DNA of 64,000 bases. It comes from M3007 sp044226205. GTDB lineage: Bacteria > Bacteroidota > Bacteroidia > Chitinophagales > Saprospiraceae. The notes under the pieces were generated by a model. It searched no databases. It had not been told where the DNA came from and saw only the letters and a list, made by a program, of their open reading frames with translations. Shown here in pieces: positions 1-9,085 of the stretch (position 1 is its first letter; each line of letters opens with the position of its first letter). A program made the translations under genes and the position numbers. The DNA lies in contig JBGAHL010000017.1 of NCBI GenBank assembly GCA_044226205.1, positions 45,131 through 109,130 of the forward strand, written 5' to 3'.

Positions 1-1
1 C

Positions 2-604
2 CTCGGCAACTACGCCGGCGAATCGATCCGTATCCGTTTTGTAGGCTCCTGGGCAGCGGGCGATTATTACTTCGACCTCGACAACATCAACCTGTTGTCG
101 TGCCCGGCCGACTTCCAGCTCAGCGCCGATATCTCCAATGCCAACCCGAACCTGAACAACGGCACCGCCACGGTCAATGTCGGTCTTGGCAACCCGCCCT
201 ACACCTATCTGTGGAGCAACGGCCAGACCACGCAAACGGCAACCGACCTGCCCGTCGGCGATGCCAGCGTGACCGTCACCGACGCGTTCGGCTGCTCGGG
301 CGCACTCACGATCACCGTCGGCGTATCCGGCACGCAGGATCTGGACGGCCTCAGCCGTATCGCCCTGCAACCCAACCCGACGACGGGCTGGACGACGCTC
401 TATCTCGACTTCGATACGCCTACCGAAGTCCGCATCGAACTGTTCGACCTGCTCGGAAAAGTCATCTGGACCAGCAAGCCCTCGCGCAGCAGCGCCGTGG
501 CCGAAAGCATCGACCTGAGCAATGCACCCGACGGACTCTACCTGTTGCGCATCAGCGCCAACGGCCGCTCAATGACGCGGAAAGTGGTTAAAAGCAGGGG
601 TTGA
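2..604 (+). CDS. T9SS-sorted secreted or adhesin-like protein, C-terminal part
   Basis: The 5' end lies outside the window; the frame is already open at base 2. The first residues (LGNYAGESIRIRFVG, then YYFDLDNINL) look like the end of a MAM or choice-of-anchor jelly-roll domain. Next comes one SprB-like unit of about 70 residues with the typical YLWSNGQTT and VTVTDAFGCSG motifs. The last 75 or so residues form a type A T9SS sorting domain: LQPNPTTGWTTL, then the LFDLLGKVIW strand, then DGLYLLRI and a basic end. Such proteins cross the outer membrane through the T9SS and are released or anchored. The part seen resembles the giant gene at 39820, but the enzyme or adhesin identity cannot be told from this fragment. 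The stop is TGA at 602-604. Confidence 0.85.
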   Translation, partial: LGNYAGESIRIRFVGSWAAGDYYFDLDNINLLSCPADFQLSADISNANPNLNNGTATVNVGLGNPPYTYLWSNGQTTQTATDLPVGDASVTVTDAFGCSGALTITVGVSGTQDLDGLSRIALQPNPTTGWTTLYLDFDTPTEVRIELFDLLGKVIWTSKPSRSSAVAESIDLSNAPDGLYLLRISANGRSMTRKVVKSRG

Positions 605-635
605 TAAGGTTTGCAGGGTTTATTAAGTTTATAAG

Positions 636-674
636 AAAAGGGGTTATTCTTCTGTACGAAGGATAACCCCTTTT
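636..674. terminator. Bidirectional intrinsic terminator
   Basis: A 12-bp perfect stem, AAAAGGGGTTAT (636-647) with ATAACCCCTTTT (663-674), carries a 15-base loop. It sits 31 bases after the stop of the first gene. The A and T runs at its two ends suit termination in either direction. Confidence 0.7.
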
Positions 675-687
675 ATCATAAACCCCT

Positions 688-859
688 GTAAAAACTTAGC
701 AGGGGCAGCGCCCCGTGATATTTGTAGTCTTTTTGTACCAAAATCCAACCCGGAGGGGCAACGCCCCGAAAGATCTTTCGGGGCGCTGCCCCTCCGTACC
801 TGTTGTCTCCACCATTTGCTACAAATCTTTCGGGGCGCTGCCCCTGCCTAAGTTTTTAC
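688..859. repeat. Nested palindromic repeat element
   Basis: Two inverted repeats lie one inside the other. The outer arms (about 688-727 and 819-859) share GTAAAAACTTAG, CAGGGGCAGCGCCCCG and ATTTGTAG with a few mismatches. The inner arms (751-773 and 774-796) form a nearly perfect palindrome centred on GATC. The GGGGC(A/G)nnGCCCC motif occurs in all arms. No reading frame is evident. It fills the gap between the convergent ends of the first gene and the DUF58 gene. It is probably a non-coding REP-like element; termination is a possible secondary role. Confidence 0.7.
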
Positions 860-882
860 GATTTTTTTTATAAAAAACAGCG

Positions 883-1758
883 CTACATCCCCCTTGTCCT
901 TTGTTCAAAAAAATGAAGCAGGGGCTGGATGTAAGGTTCGTGAGTGGGCAAACTGAGAAAATCGGCGCCAGCCTGCTGGAAATTGTAACGTGCTGCTGCC
1001 AGGTTTTCCAAAAAACGCGCCGTGTAGCGCCGCCGCCAGTCGGGGTCGGTCGTATCGACCCAGCTGCTTTGGCCGGTTTCGGCGTCCGCCACGTTGAGCA
1101 GACCCAGGTCGGGCAAACTGCGTTCGCGGGCGTCCCAGCAATGCAGTCCCACGCAATCGTGTCGGCGCGACAACACGCGCAGGGCTTTGCCGTAGTCGTT
1201 GGCCAGAAAATCGGACAGCAGAAAACAGACGCTCCTTTTTTTCAGCACGTTGCGGGTGAATTGCAACGCGCGGGCCAGGTCGGTTTTTTGCCCCGAGGGT
1301 TCGAAGTTCAGCAATTCGCGAATGATGCGCAGGGCGTGTTGCCGCCCTTTTTGCGGGGCGAGAAACAATTCGGGCCGGTCGGAAAAGAACAGCAAGCCCA
1401 CCTTGTCGTTGTTTTCAAGGGCTGAAAAAGCCAAAACGGCGCAGAGTTCGGTCAAAAACTCGCGTTTGGTCGGCCGGGCGCTGCCGAAAAAAGCCGAGCG
1501 GCTGACATCGACCAGCAGCATGACCGTCAGTTCGCGTTCTTCTTCAAAAATCTTGATATGCGGCTCGCCCGTGCGCGCCGTCACGTTCCAGTCGATGTTG
1601 CGCACGTCGTCGCCAAACTGGTATTGCCGCACCTCGCTGAACGACATACCCCGGCCCTTGAAGGCGCTGTGGTAGCCCCCCGTGAAGAGGTGGCGGCTCA
1701 GCCCGCGGGTCTTGATCTCGACTTTGCGGACCTTTTTGATCAGTTCGGCGGTATCCAT
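883..1758 (-). CDS. DUF58 / vWA-like protein of a MoxR operon
   Basis: The 291-residue protein has the DUF58 signature at residues 35-62: GRGMSFSEVRQYQFGDD followed by RNIDW and TAR. A von Willebrand A-like core follows, with a MIDAS-type DVSRS at 84-88. There is no signal peptide or membrane segment, so it is cytoplasmic. DUF58 proteins are usually encoded next to MoxR AAA+ ATPases and are thought to work with them in assembling or activating envelope or metal-dependent complexes. Here it is the last of three minus-strand genes and starts 7 bases after the stop of the DUF3298-like gene, so it is almost certainly cotranscribed with moxR. Length is normal for the family. The substrate is unknown. 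Confidence 0.9.
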   Translation of the reverse strand: MDTAELIKKVRKVEIKTRGLSRHLFTGGYHSAFKGRGMSFSEVRQYQFGDDVRNIDWNVTARTGEPHIKIFEEERELTVMLLVDVSRSAFFGSARPTKREFLTELCAVLAFSALENNDKVGLLFFSDRPELFLAPQKGRQHALRIIRELLNFEPSGQKTDLARALQFTRNVLKKRSVCFLLSDFLANDYGKALRVLSRRHDCVGLHCWDARERSLPDLGLLNVADAETGQSSWVDTTDPDWRRRYTARFLENLAAARYNFQQAGADFLSLPTHEPYIQPLLHFFEQRTRGM

Positions 1759-1765
1759 GTCGTTG

Positions 1766-3271
1766 TTATCGAACCAGTTCGGTCAGGGGGTTGTCTTTGC
1801 GCATGTAGGGTTTGAGTACGGAGTAGGGCACCAGCAGGCGCTGCTGACCGTACACGGGGTGGAAGAGCGTGCTCATTTCGAGTCCTTCGCGGCGGATGGC
1901 GAAAAGCGGAAAACCCTCTTTGGCCAGCCATTCGCGAAATTGCGGATCGGCAGCAAATTTGGCCATTTTGGGCGACTCTTTGCGGGAGTACTCCTCCATC
2001 CATTTTTTAAAATTAAAGGACTTGATAAAAAGGTCTTCGAGCAGGATTTCCTTGCCGGTTTTGAGGTTGAAATTGAAGGACAGGCCTTCCGTGCGGTCGT
2101 CCCAGGAATTGGTAAAAATCAGGTAGCCGCAGAACAGGTCGTCGGTCCAGAACACCACGTCGGCCCAGGCGCTGGCGCGCAGGCTGCCGCGGTTTTTGGG
2201 CGAGTTGTCGCGTTTTTGGGCGGCAAAAGCGGTTTTGCAACGCGTGATCCAGTCCTGCACTTTTTTGTCGAGCGCGGCATTGCAGACGTCGCAGCGGGTA
2301 CGGGGGTAAATGGCGTCGTAGCTCGTGGTATAGTCGGCCGATTCGTAGCAGCCCATGAGCAGGTTGTCGCGAAGGGCGAATTTCAGGCTGCGCCGCTCGC
2401 CGCTGCCGACCCAGTTGATTTCAGTGCTTTGCGGCACTTTCAGCGAGCCGCGCAGGATGGCGGCCGGAATTTCGCCGCCGGGCTGCCGTGCATTGAGTTC
2501 GTAAGTGCCATCGTCGTCGATATTGCCGCGCAGCGGGTAGGTTTTGCCGTCGGCTTCGATCCAGAGGTAGCCGAACATGGCGCCGTTGTGGAGCCGTGAA
2601 ATCACGAAATCGGCGCGGGCGTTGTTGTAGCGTCCGATGTAGCGGTTGGTCCATTTGTTGTCGCCGCAATGCCCGGCAGCCAGCACCTGGCCCACGGCCA
2701 CTTCTTCCGCATCGAGGTGGAGGCCGAGGGTGCTGTCGCGGTTGAGCCAGTCGGCTTCAATTTTTTTGTCCTTGACTTTGCCCGTGATGAGGCCCGTGCG
2801 CTGGTTGCGCGTGTCGAATTCGGTGAGCGACACCTTGTCGCTGGTCAGCACGCCTTCGAGTCGGAAACGGCCCCTGTTTTGGGGGTAGGAGAGGTAGCCG
2901 CGGCATTTTGAGCCGTCGGAGCCGAGGGAGATGGTGACGCTGCTCACGTCGTCGAGCCGGCCGCTGAAATAACGCACCCATTTGATATCGGCGGGTTTGT
3001 CGAACAAACGCGCAATCGCTGTGTCGCTGATGTTGGAGGGCAGGGAGGATGCGCCCGGCGCGGCAACGGGCGTTGTCTGGGGTTTTGTGGTGGCCGGCGG
3101 CGTAGCGGCGGGCTTGGGGGCGGCCGGTTTGGTGGCAGGGGCTTGCCCGGCAGCCGGTTTGGGCGCCGGTTTGGTAGTCGAGCCAGCGGGTTTTTGCGCG
3201 GCAAGGCTGGCGCTCAGCAGCAGGCCTGCTGCAAGAATAAACGATTTGCAGGGAGTAAGATAACGATTCAT
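1766..3271 (-). CDS. Secreted DUF3298-like protein with Pro/Ala/Lys linker
   Basis: The 501-residue protein starts with a signal peptide (about 1-25, ending SASLAAQ). A low-complexity linker rich in P, A, K and T follows to about residue 75. The central region is unrecognised and has a Cys pair in RCDVCNAALD. The C-terminal 120 or so residues resemble DUF3298/RsiV-like domains: FNFNLKTGKEILLEDLF, then FAIRREGLEMS and QRLLVPYSVLKPYM. It probably acts in the periplasm or on the envelope. The gene lies between moxR (42 bases upstream) and the DUF58 gene (7 bases downstream), a position usually held by BatA-like or other membrane proteins, so it may be the envelope partner of this MoxR module. 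The domain call rests on sequence resemblance by eye. Confidence 0.65.
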   Translation of the reverse strand: MNRYLTPCKSFILAAGLLLSASLAAQKPAGSTTKPAPKPAAGQAPATKPAAPKPAATPPATTKPQTTPVAAPGASSLPSNISDTAIARLFDKPADIKWVRYFSGRLDDVSSVTISLGSDGSKCRGYLSYPQNRGRFRLEGVLTSDKVSLTEFDTRNQRTGLITGKVKDKKIEADWLNRDSTLGLHLDAEEVAVGQVLAAGHCGDNKWTNRYIGRYNNARADFVISRLHNGAMFGYLWIEADGKTYPLRGNIDDDGTYELNARQPGGEIPAAILRGSLKVPQSTEINWVGSGERRSLKFALRDNLLMGCYESADYTTSYDAIYPRTRCDVCNAALDKKVQDWITRCKTAFAAQKRDNSPKNRGSLRASAWADVVFWTDDLFCGYLIFTNSWDDRTEGLSFNFNLKTGKEILLEDLFIKSFNFKKWMEEYSRKESPKMAKFAADPQFREWLAKEGFPLFAIRREGLEMSTLFHPVYGQQRLLVPYSVLKPYMRKDNPLTELVR

Positions 3272-3313
3272 GACTGTGGGCGGGTGTTGCCCCGCGCGTT
3301 GGTTGACAGGCGA

Positions 3314-4309
<996 letters not shown>

Positions 4310-4392
4310 AGCTTACGGGTAAAAAAGGGCTGCAAAAATAAGAAGCCGGCAGGTGTAACGAATTTTCAGGGCCTTGATGTTGGGAAAGAGCG

Positions 4393-4435
4393 AAAAAAAA
4401 GATTGGGCTCCGGTGAAATCCATGTCCCGGAGCCC
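4393..4435 (-). terminator. Intrinsic terminator of the propeller-like protein gene
   Basis: On the minus strand a 9-bp perfect stem, GGGCTCCGG (pairing 4405-4413 with 4427-4435), is followed by eight T (4400-4393). It lies about 140 bases past the stop of the gene ending at 4577 and separates it from moxR. The remaining part of 4310-4576 shows no gene. Confidence 0.8.
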
Positions 4436-4576
4436 ATAATATTGAAAAGGGCAGGTAGCAGGGCTACTGTTTGATCATTTGGTCTTTGCCGGAATCAAGT
4501 ACAGCGATGCGTTTTTCTCCGGCAAGGTCGAAGTGTTCGGCATCCGGCGCTGCTGCTCCGATATTTGGGCAAAATA

Positions 4577-6094
4577 TTATTGCTTGACGAACTTTGTCGC
4601 GCATACGCCATCCCCGCCGGCCAGCGTCACTACATATATTCCTGCCGGCAAGCCGGAAACGTCGATCCGGCGGTTCGGGGTCACGAGTTGTTTCAAAACG
4701 ATAGAGCCGTCCATAGCGGAAATGGTCAGGGCGGCATTTTCCCGGTTGTCGCCAGCTAGAATTTTGATCTCGTCGTACGCCGGGCAGGGAGAGACACTCA
4801 GCTGACCGGTAGCGGCGGAAATATCCTGTGCGTCGGTAGTGTTCGAACTCATGTGTAATATCCATAAGTCGCCGTATTGGAACGCGCTGGTGGACCCGAC
4901 GATCACGTATTCTCCGGCAGCAATTTCTATGGCTTTGTCAAACCTGTCGCTTTCCAGACTGCCGTACGGCTTTTGCCAGAGCAGCTCGCCACCCGAATCT
5001 ACGCAAAACAGCCAGCCGTTTTGATTGGTATTGCCAATCACGTTTCCATTTGTAGAATTGGAAATGCCGGTGAAAAGGAAGTTGCCGGTGCTTGTTTTGC
5101 TGACACCATAACCTGTTTCAATATCGCTGCCACCGAAACATTTTGACCACAGGATGGCGCCTGAGGAATTGATCCTTATCCCCCAGATTTCATAATCGCC
5201 GTGAGTTGACGGTATAGGAGAATTTGAAGTATTGATCAAAACAGCCCCTCCGTCTCCTGTTGCAACCATGTCGTTGTTGTAATCGCGGCCAATGTTGCCG
5301 AACATTTTTTTCCATTGGATAACGCCGGTTGAGTTCAACTTCAACACAAAGACATCCACAAGGCCGTGGTTGTTGATGGCATCGCCATTACTGGAGCTGC
5401 TTCCTCCGGCGACGATACAGCCCCCGTCGGAATCCGGGATGATCGAAGCCCCATAGTCTTCACCCGAGCCACCGTAACATTTGCTCCAAAGCACTTCCCC
5501 GTCAGGGTCTATTTTAAATGTCCACAGGTCCTGAAAACCATGATTTCCGGCAGAAGTGAGGTCGCCATCAGTCGATTGTGAACCTCCTGCAATGATGAAA
5601 TTGCCGTCGGAGCTGGCAGTGATAGATCCGCCGGTTTCATAACTTGTTCCACCGTAGGTTTTTTGCCAGATCATATCGCCATCCTCGTTGACTTTGAGCA
5701 GCCATAAATCGGTGGCCCCATGATTGGAACTGACGTCGCCATCGTTAGAAGCGGTGGTGCCGAGGATAAAATATCCGTTGTCTTCGGCGGAAATAACCTT
5801 CAAAGCAAAATCGTCGGCAGATCCGCCGTACGTTTTTTTCCAGATTAACTGACCGTTGTTATCCAGTTTGAGGAGCCAGAAATCGGCGCCTCCATGGGAG
5901 TCGGACACGTCCCCGTCAATGGAATAGGGCATGGATAATACCAAAAGATTGCCATCATGAGCGATGATAACATCAGAACTCTGGTCCGTGTAAGACCCTC
6001 CGTAGGAGACTTCCCAGACAACGGTGGGTTGTGAGAAAATCACAAACGGCACGACAATAAATGCCATCAGAAAAAGGTAAAAGTGCTTGCTCAC
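4577..6094 (-). CDS. T9SS-exported propeller-like repeat protein
   Basis: The 505-residue protein has a signal peptide (about 1-22, ending FVIFSQ). About eight degenerate repeats of 45-55 residues follow, with the pattern W-K-x-YGG, then a DGG/DGN-Y-(I/V)-(L/V)-G turn, then GD-x-S-x-N-HG-x-x-D-x-W-(L/V)-(L/V)-K-L. This is typical of Bacteroidota secreted proteins annotated as T9SS sorting-domain proteins and is likely to form a beta-propeller. The last 75 residues form the T9SS type A sorting domain (LSVSPCPAYDEIKIL, then DVSGLPAGIYVVTL and a basic FVKQ end). No catalytic motif is visible and the function is unknown. It is a single gene with its own terminator downstream. Confidence 0.8.
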   Translation of the reverse strand: MSKHFYLFLMAFIVVPFVIFSQPTVVWEVSYGGSYTDQSSDVIIAHDGNLLVLSMPYSIDGDVSDSHGGADFWLLKLDNNGQLIWKKTYGGSADDFALKVISAEDNGYFILGTTASNDGDVSSNHGATDLWLLKVNEDGDMIWQKTYGGTSYETGGSITASSDGNFIIAGGSQSTDGDLTSAGNHGFQDLWTFKIDPDGEVLWSKCYGGSGEDYGASIIPDSDGGCIVAGGSSSSNGDAINNHGLVDVFVLKLNSTGVIQWKKMFGNIGRDYNNDMVATGDGGAVLINTSNSPIPSTHGDYEIWGIRINSSGAILWSKCFGGSDIETGYGVSKTSTGNFLFTGISNSTNGNVIGNTNQNGWLFCVDSGGELLWQKPYGSLESDRFDKAIEIAAGEYVIVGSTSAFQYGDLWILHMSSNTTDAQDISAATGQLSVSPCPAYDEIKILAGDNRENAALTISAMDGSIVLKQLVTPNRRIDVSGLPAGIYVVTLAGGDGVCATKFVKQ

Positions 6095-6449
6095 AGGAAT
6101 AGATTTGCGTTAATGAAACAAGTTGGTTCGAATAATCCTGAAGCAAATGTGGGCCGTTAGCAGTTCGGAAATTATAACACAATTCATGAAAACTTCCCCT
6201 GTACGGCTCCGATATATGGCAAGGCTTTTCTGCAAGAAAGCCACCAGGCCCACCCAGGTTTTTTAACCCGAACCGATGTGATTCCGAATCGAACTTAGCC
6301 CCGTTCCTTACACATCTATTCCTCGCTTTTTCAAAGTTTTCAATTTCCGATGAAAACAATTTGCCCCCAAACGGTATTTTATTTGCAACGCTTAATGCAA
6401 ATCCCCGCTTAACCACCATTATCCACTCTTCCAGTTGAAATCACACTTC
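6095..6449. other. Divergent intergenic region without a visible gene
   Basis: These 355 bases separate the divergent starts of the propeller-like gene and the GbsR-like gene, so they should hold both promoters. The region is richer in A+T than its neighbours. I see no convincing Bacteroidota promoter (TTTG with TAnnTTTG) and no strong inverted repeat. Open frames across it have no family features. Confidence 0.4.
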
Positions 6450-6953
6450 ATGGACGTTCACGAAGGCAAGCAAAAATTCATCGAATCCTGGGGCAAAATG
6501 GCCAGCGACTGGGGTATCAATCGCACCATGGCGCAGGTACACGCCCTGCTCCTGATCGCGCCCGAGCCCCTCACCGCCGATCAGGTGATGGAAGACCTCA
6601 ACATCTCCCGCGGCAACGCCAATATGAATATCCGCGCCCTGATGGACTGGGGGCTGGTGCACAAACAACTGCGCGCCGGCGAGCGGAAAGAGTATTTTTT
6701 CGCTGAAAAAGACATGTGGACGGTGGTCCGCCAGATCATCATCAACCGTAAAAAACGCGAACTGGAGCCCATGCTCAAAGTGCTCGACGAAGTGGTGGGC
6801 GTGGAGGAAAACTGCCCCGAGTCGGAGAGCTTTTGCGCGGTCGTGCGCGACATCCGCAAGTTCTCCCACAAGGCCAATCAGACCCTCGATACCTTGCTCA
6901 AAGCCGACCCCAACTGGTTTACGGGCATGCTGCTCAATACGATGGTGCGATAA
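6450..6953 (+). CDS. GbsR/MarR-family transcriptional regulator
   Basis: The 167-residue winged-helix protein has the GbsR-like motif set: INRTMAQVHALLLIAPEPLT, then DLNISRGNANMNIRALMDWG (the recognition helix), and a wing in RAGERKEYFF. The C-terminal helices probably mediate dimerisation. I chose ATG 6450 (MDVHEGKQKF) because relatives begin close to this point; an in-frame TTG at 6435 would add five residues. GbsR proteins repress genes for osmolyte or transport functions, but the target here is not shown by context. The downstream GNAT gene is convergent, with the two stops 6 bases apart. Confidence 0.85.
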   Translation: MDVHEGKQKFIESWGKMASDWGINRTMAQVHALLLIAPEPLTADQVMEDLNISRGNANMNIRALMDWGLVHKQLRAGERKEYFFAEKDMWTVVRQIIINRKKRELEPMLKVLDEVVGVEENCPESESFCAVVRDIRKFSHKANQTLDTLLKADPNWFTGMLLNTMVR

Positions 6954-6959
6954 CGCGCG

Positions 6960-7916
6960 CTATCGCCAAACCCGGAAATAAGGCGTCAATTGTCCGCCGA
7001 AGGCGCGAAAAAGGCGCTCCATGCCTTCGTGCATACTGCCCTCAAAGTCAAGGACCAGGTTTTTTTCCCTGCAAAAGTCGATCGCCGCAGCGATCAGTGC
7101 GGGCGTGGCAGCCAGCCGGCGCCCGGCCTCGCTTGTGCCGCTGAGCAAAAAAGCCGCCTCTTTCGTGTCAAACGCCAGCCAGATGCCCGCGACCGCCTCG
7201 TCGGCGCCGCGTTCGCGCGCCAGCAGCACGAGGCTTTGGTCGCGCGCCGACAAGGCCCCGTGCAAGGCATCGAACGCCGCTTGGTGCCGAGCCGGCGGCA
7301 GGTTTTGCCGGCGGAGCGACTGCCGGTACAGCCCGAAAAGCCGGCCGGACTGATCCGTTGCGGGAAAAATTTCGAGGGCCGACCCGGCTTTTTTCAGGTC
7401 GGTGCGCAAGGTGTTTTCCCAACCGGCCTCGGTATGGATCACGGGATCGAGGCGGTAGGTGTAGCGCGTGGTTTGTTTGAAACCCGCCCAGTAAAACGGC
7501 AGCCAGTTGCCGATTTCCGGCCGGAAATGCTGTCGGAAAAACAGGCTGCGCGGCAATTGTTCAATCAGCGCCGAAGCGGTTCTTTTTTCAAAAGCAAGCC
7601 GTCCAACATCCTTTAAATCAGTGTTTTGTGGATAAAAATAGCAGGGGCCGGCATAGCTGGTAAAAGGCGGCATCTGGATAATCGGCAGGCCCCAGCGCCG
7701 CGCCCTGTACCAGGGCATTACGCCCGTGACGCCGCCGCCGCGATCCTGCGACAGGCAGACGCCCCAAGCGTCCGGGCCGCCGCACACCGCGTCGAGCCAC
7801 CAGGGCTGGAAGTGCAGGGGGAGCCAGGTCTGTTCGCACAATTCCCGGTACCGTGTTTGGCGGCTGCGCTCGTCTTTTGATACTTTTGCGGACAACACAG
7901 GGCGATGATACGCCAT
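6960..7916 (-). CDS. FemAB/GNAT-like N-acyltransferase
   Basis: The 318-residue soluble protein has the organisation of FemAB-like or BioF2-like acetyltransferases: an N-terminal half with FQPWWLDAVCGG and GVMPWYRARRWG, and a C-terminal GNAT-type half with SLVLLARERG, VAGIWLAFD, AAFLLSGTSEAG and the late LVLDFEGSMHEGMERLFRAFG. The late motif is typical of this group. Such enzymes transfer acyl or aminoacyl groups; the substrate cannot be read from sequence. The reading frame starts at ATG 7916, only 59 bases from the start of the divergent membrane protein gene at 7976, so the two share a short promoter region. Confidence 0.75.
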   Translation of the reverse strand: MAYHRPVLSAKVSKDERSRQTRYRELCEQTWLPLHFQPWWLDAVCGGPDAWGVCLSQDRGGGVTGVMPWYRARRWGLPIIQMPPFTSYAGPCYFYPQNTDLKDVGRLAFEKRTASALIEQLPRSLFFRQHFRPEIGNWLPFYWAGFKQTTRYTYRLDPVIHTEAGWENTLRTDLKKAGSALEIFPATDQSGRLFGLYRQSLRRQNLPPARHQAAFDALHGALSARDQSLVLLARERGADEAVAGIWLAFDTKEAAFLLSGTSEAGRRLAATPALIAAAIDFCREKNLVLDFEGSMHEGMERLFRAFGGQLTPYFRVWR

Positions 7917-7975
7917 GTCTTTCGCCTGTACAACCCTGGTTCAACGCGCTGCACAAGCGCCCATTCACTTTCACC

Positions 7976-8482
7976 ATGACGCTCCGCGCATTTTTCGACT
8001 ACCTCGGGGAAAACCCGCTCGTGCTGCTGGCCTTTTTCGCACTCATCCCCCTGACGGCCTTTCTGGCCGGCATGCTCGGGCGCGGCGAAGGGCACCTTTC
8101 GCCGTGGAAATACCTGTATTCGGTTTTGATCTACGCGGTCTGCGTGCCCGGAATTTTTGCCGTGGCGTTGAGCGTGTATTTTTTCCTGTTCGAACGCGGC
8201 AGCATCATGAACACCAACGTGCTGATTCAGGTCCTGCCCGTCGTGTCGATGGTGCTTACGCTGGCCATTATCCGGCAAAACGTGAGTTTCGACAATATCC
8301 CGGGTTTTGAAAAAATATCCAGCCTGATGCTCATGATCGGCGCGGTGTTCGTACTGATGTATCTGCTTGATCGTACGCACCTTATCGCGTTTGTCAATGT
8401 GCCGGTGCAGTACCTCCTCCTGATCGTGGGCGGCCTTTTGCTGGCCTTCCGCTACGGGTTCAGGCAACTCATTGCGCGCTGA
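7976..8482 (+). CDS. Small integral membrane protein, function unknown
   Basis: The ATG at 7976 gives 168 residues with about five hydrophobic segments (around residues 14-34, 44-66, 78-95, 110-128 and 138-158). The open frame extends upstream to 7853, but that part would overlap the divergent acyltransferase start and has no protein-like features. The protein lies immediately before lptC and ends inside the region just before the lptC start, so the genes from here to rsgA may form one transcript. I do not recognise the family. Confidence 0.65.
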   Translation: MTLRAFFDYLGENPLVLLAFFALIPLTAFLAGMLGRGEGHLSPWKYLYSVLIYAVCVPGIFAVALSVYFFLFERGSIMNTNVLIQVLPVVSMVLTLAIIRQNVSFDNIPGFEKISSLMLMIGAVFVLMYLLDRTHLIAFVNVPVQYLLLIVGGLLLAFRYGFRQLIAR

Positions 8483-8510
8483 ATCGTTATTCCTTTTTTC
8501 GACCTTGAAT

Positions 8511-9074
8511 GTGTTTCGTATAAATCGATTGTTCCTCCTGCCGGCGCTGGCCCTTGGCCTCGCGGCCTGTGAAAATGCGCTGCGCCGCGAGCAGGAAATA
8601 TTCACCCAGAACGACGTGGCCGTGGAGGTCGGTCGCGGGGTGGAAATCCTGTATTCCGACAGCGCCCGTGTCCGGGTGCGCATTTCGGGGCCGGTGTTGC
8701 ACAATTTTACCGAACGCGACGACCCGCGCCAGGAATTTCCGCAAGGTGTCAAGGTCGATTTTCTGGATGAGCGCCAGCAGACAAAAAGTACGCTTACCGC
8801 CAAAAACGCCATTCGGCGCCAGGACAAAGGTCAGGTGACGGCCCGCGATTCGGTCGTGCTGAACACCGTCCGGGGAGAGCGACTCGAAACCGAAGAACTG
8901 ATCTGGGACGAAAAAACCGAGAAAATCTTTACCGACAAATTTGTCAAAGTCACCAAACCCGGAGAGATCATCTACGGCTTCGGCCTCGAAGCCAATCAGG
9001 ATTTTTCCTACTGGAAAATAACCGTCCCGAAAGGCCGCATCAAGGCCGATCAGGTGGACAAAGCCCTGCAATAA
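8511..9074 (+). CDS. lptC: LPS export periplasmic protein LptC
   Basis: LptC is the membrane-tethered periplasmic part of the LptBFGC complex, which passes lipopolysaccharide to LptA. The sequence has a lipoprotein signal (LFLLPALALGLAAC) and then the LptC fold pattern of short beta-strands: VEILYSDSARVRVRISGP, PQGVKVDFLDE, TAKNAIRRQDKGQVTARDSV and LETEELIWDEKTEKIFTDKF. No ATG fits. I chose GTG 8511, which puts the lipobox about 20 residues in; TTG 8505 or TTG 8472 are alternatives. In Bacteroidota lptC is often followed by a CNNM/CBS hemolysin gene, as here (11 bases downstream). Confidence 0.88.
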   Translation: MFRINRLFLLPALALGLAACENALRREQEIFTQNDVAVEVGRGVEILYSDSARVRVRISGPVLHNFTERDDPRQEFPQGVKVDFLDERQQTKSTLTAKNAIRRQDKGQVTARDSVVLNTVRGERLETEELIWDEKTEKIFTDKFVKVTKPGEIIYGFGLEANQDFSYWKITVPKGRIKADQVDKALQ

Positions 9075-9085
9075 AATCCCCTCCC

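Noticed and set aside
4464..4865. A 133-codon minus-strand frame at the end of the propeller-like gene
   Set aside because: It overlaps the T9SS sorting domain in another frame, has no start context and shows no similarity to known folds.
5973..6419. A 148-codon minus-strand frame in the divergent intergenic region
   Set aside because: It overlaps the start and signal peptide of the propeller-like gene and has no conserved-looking pattern.
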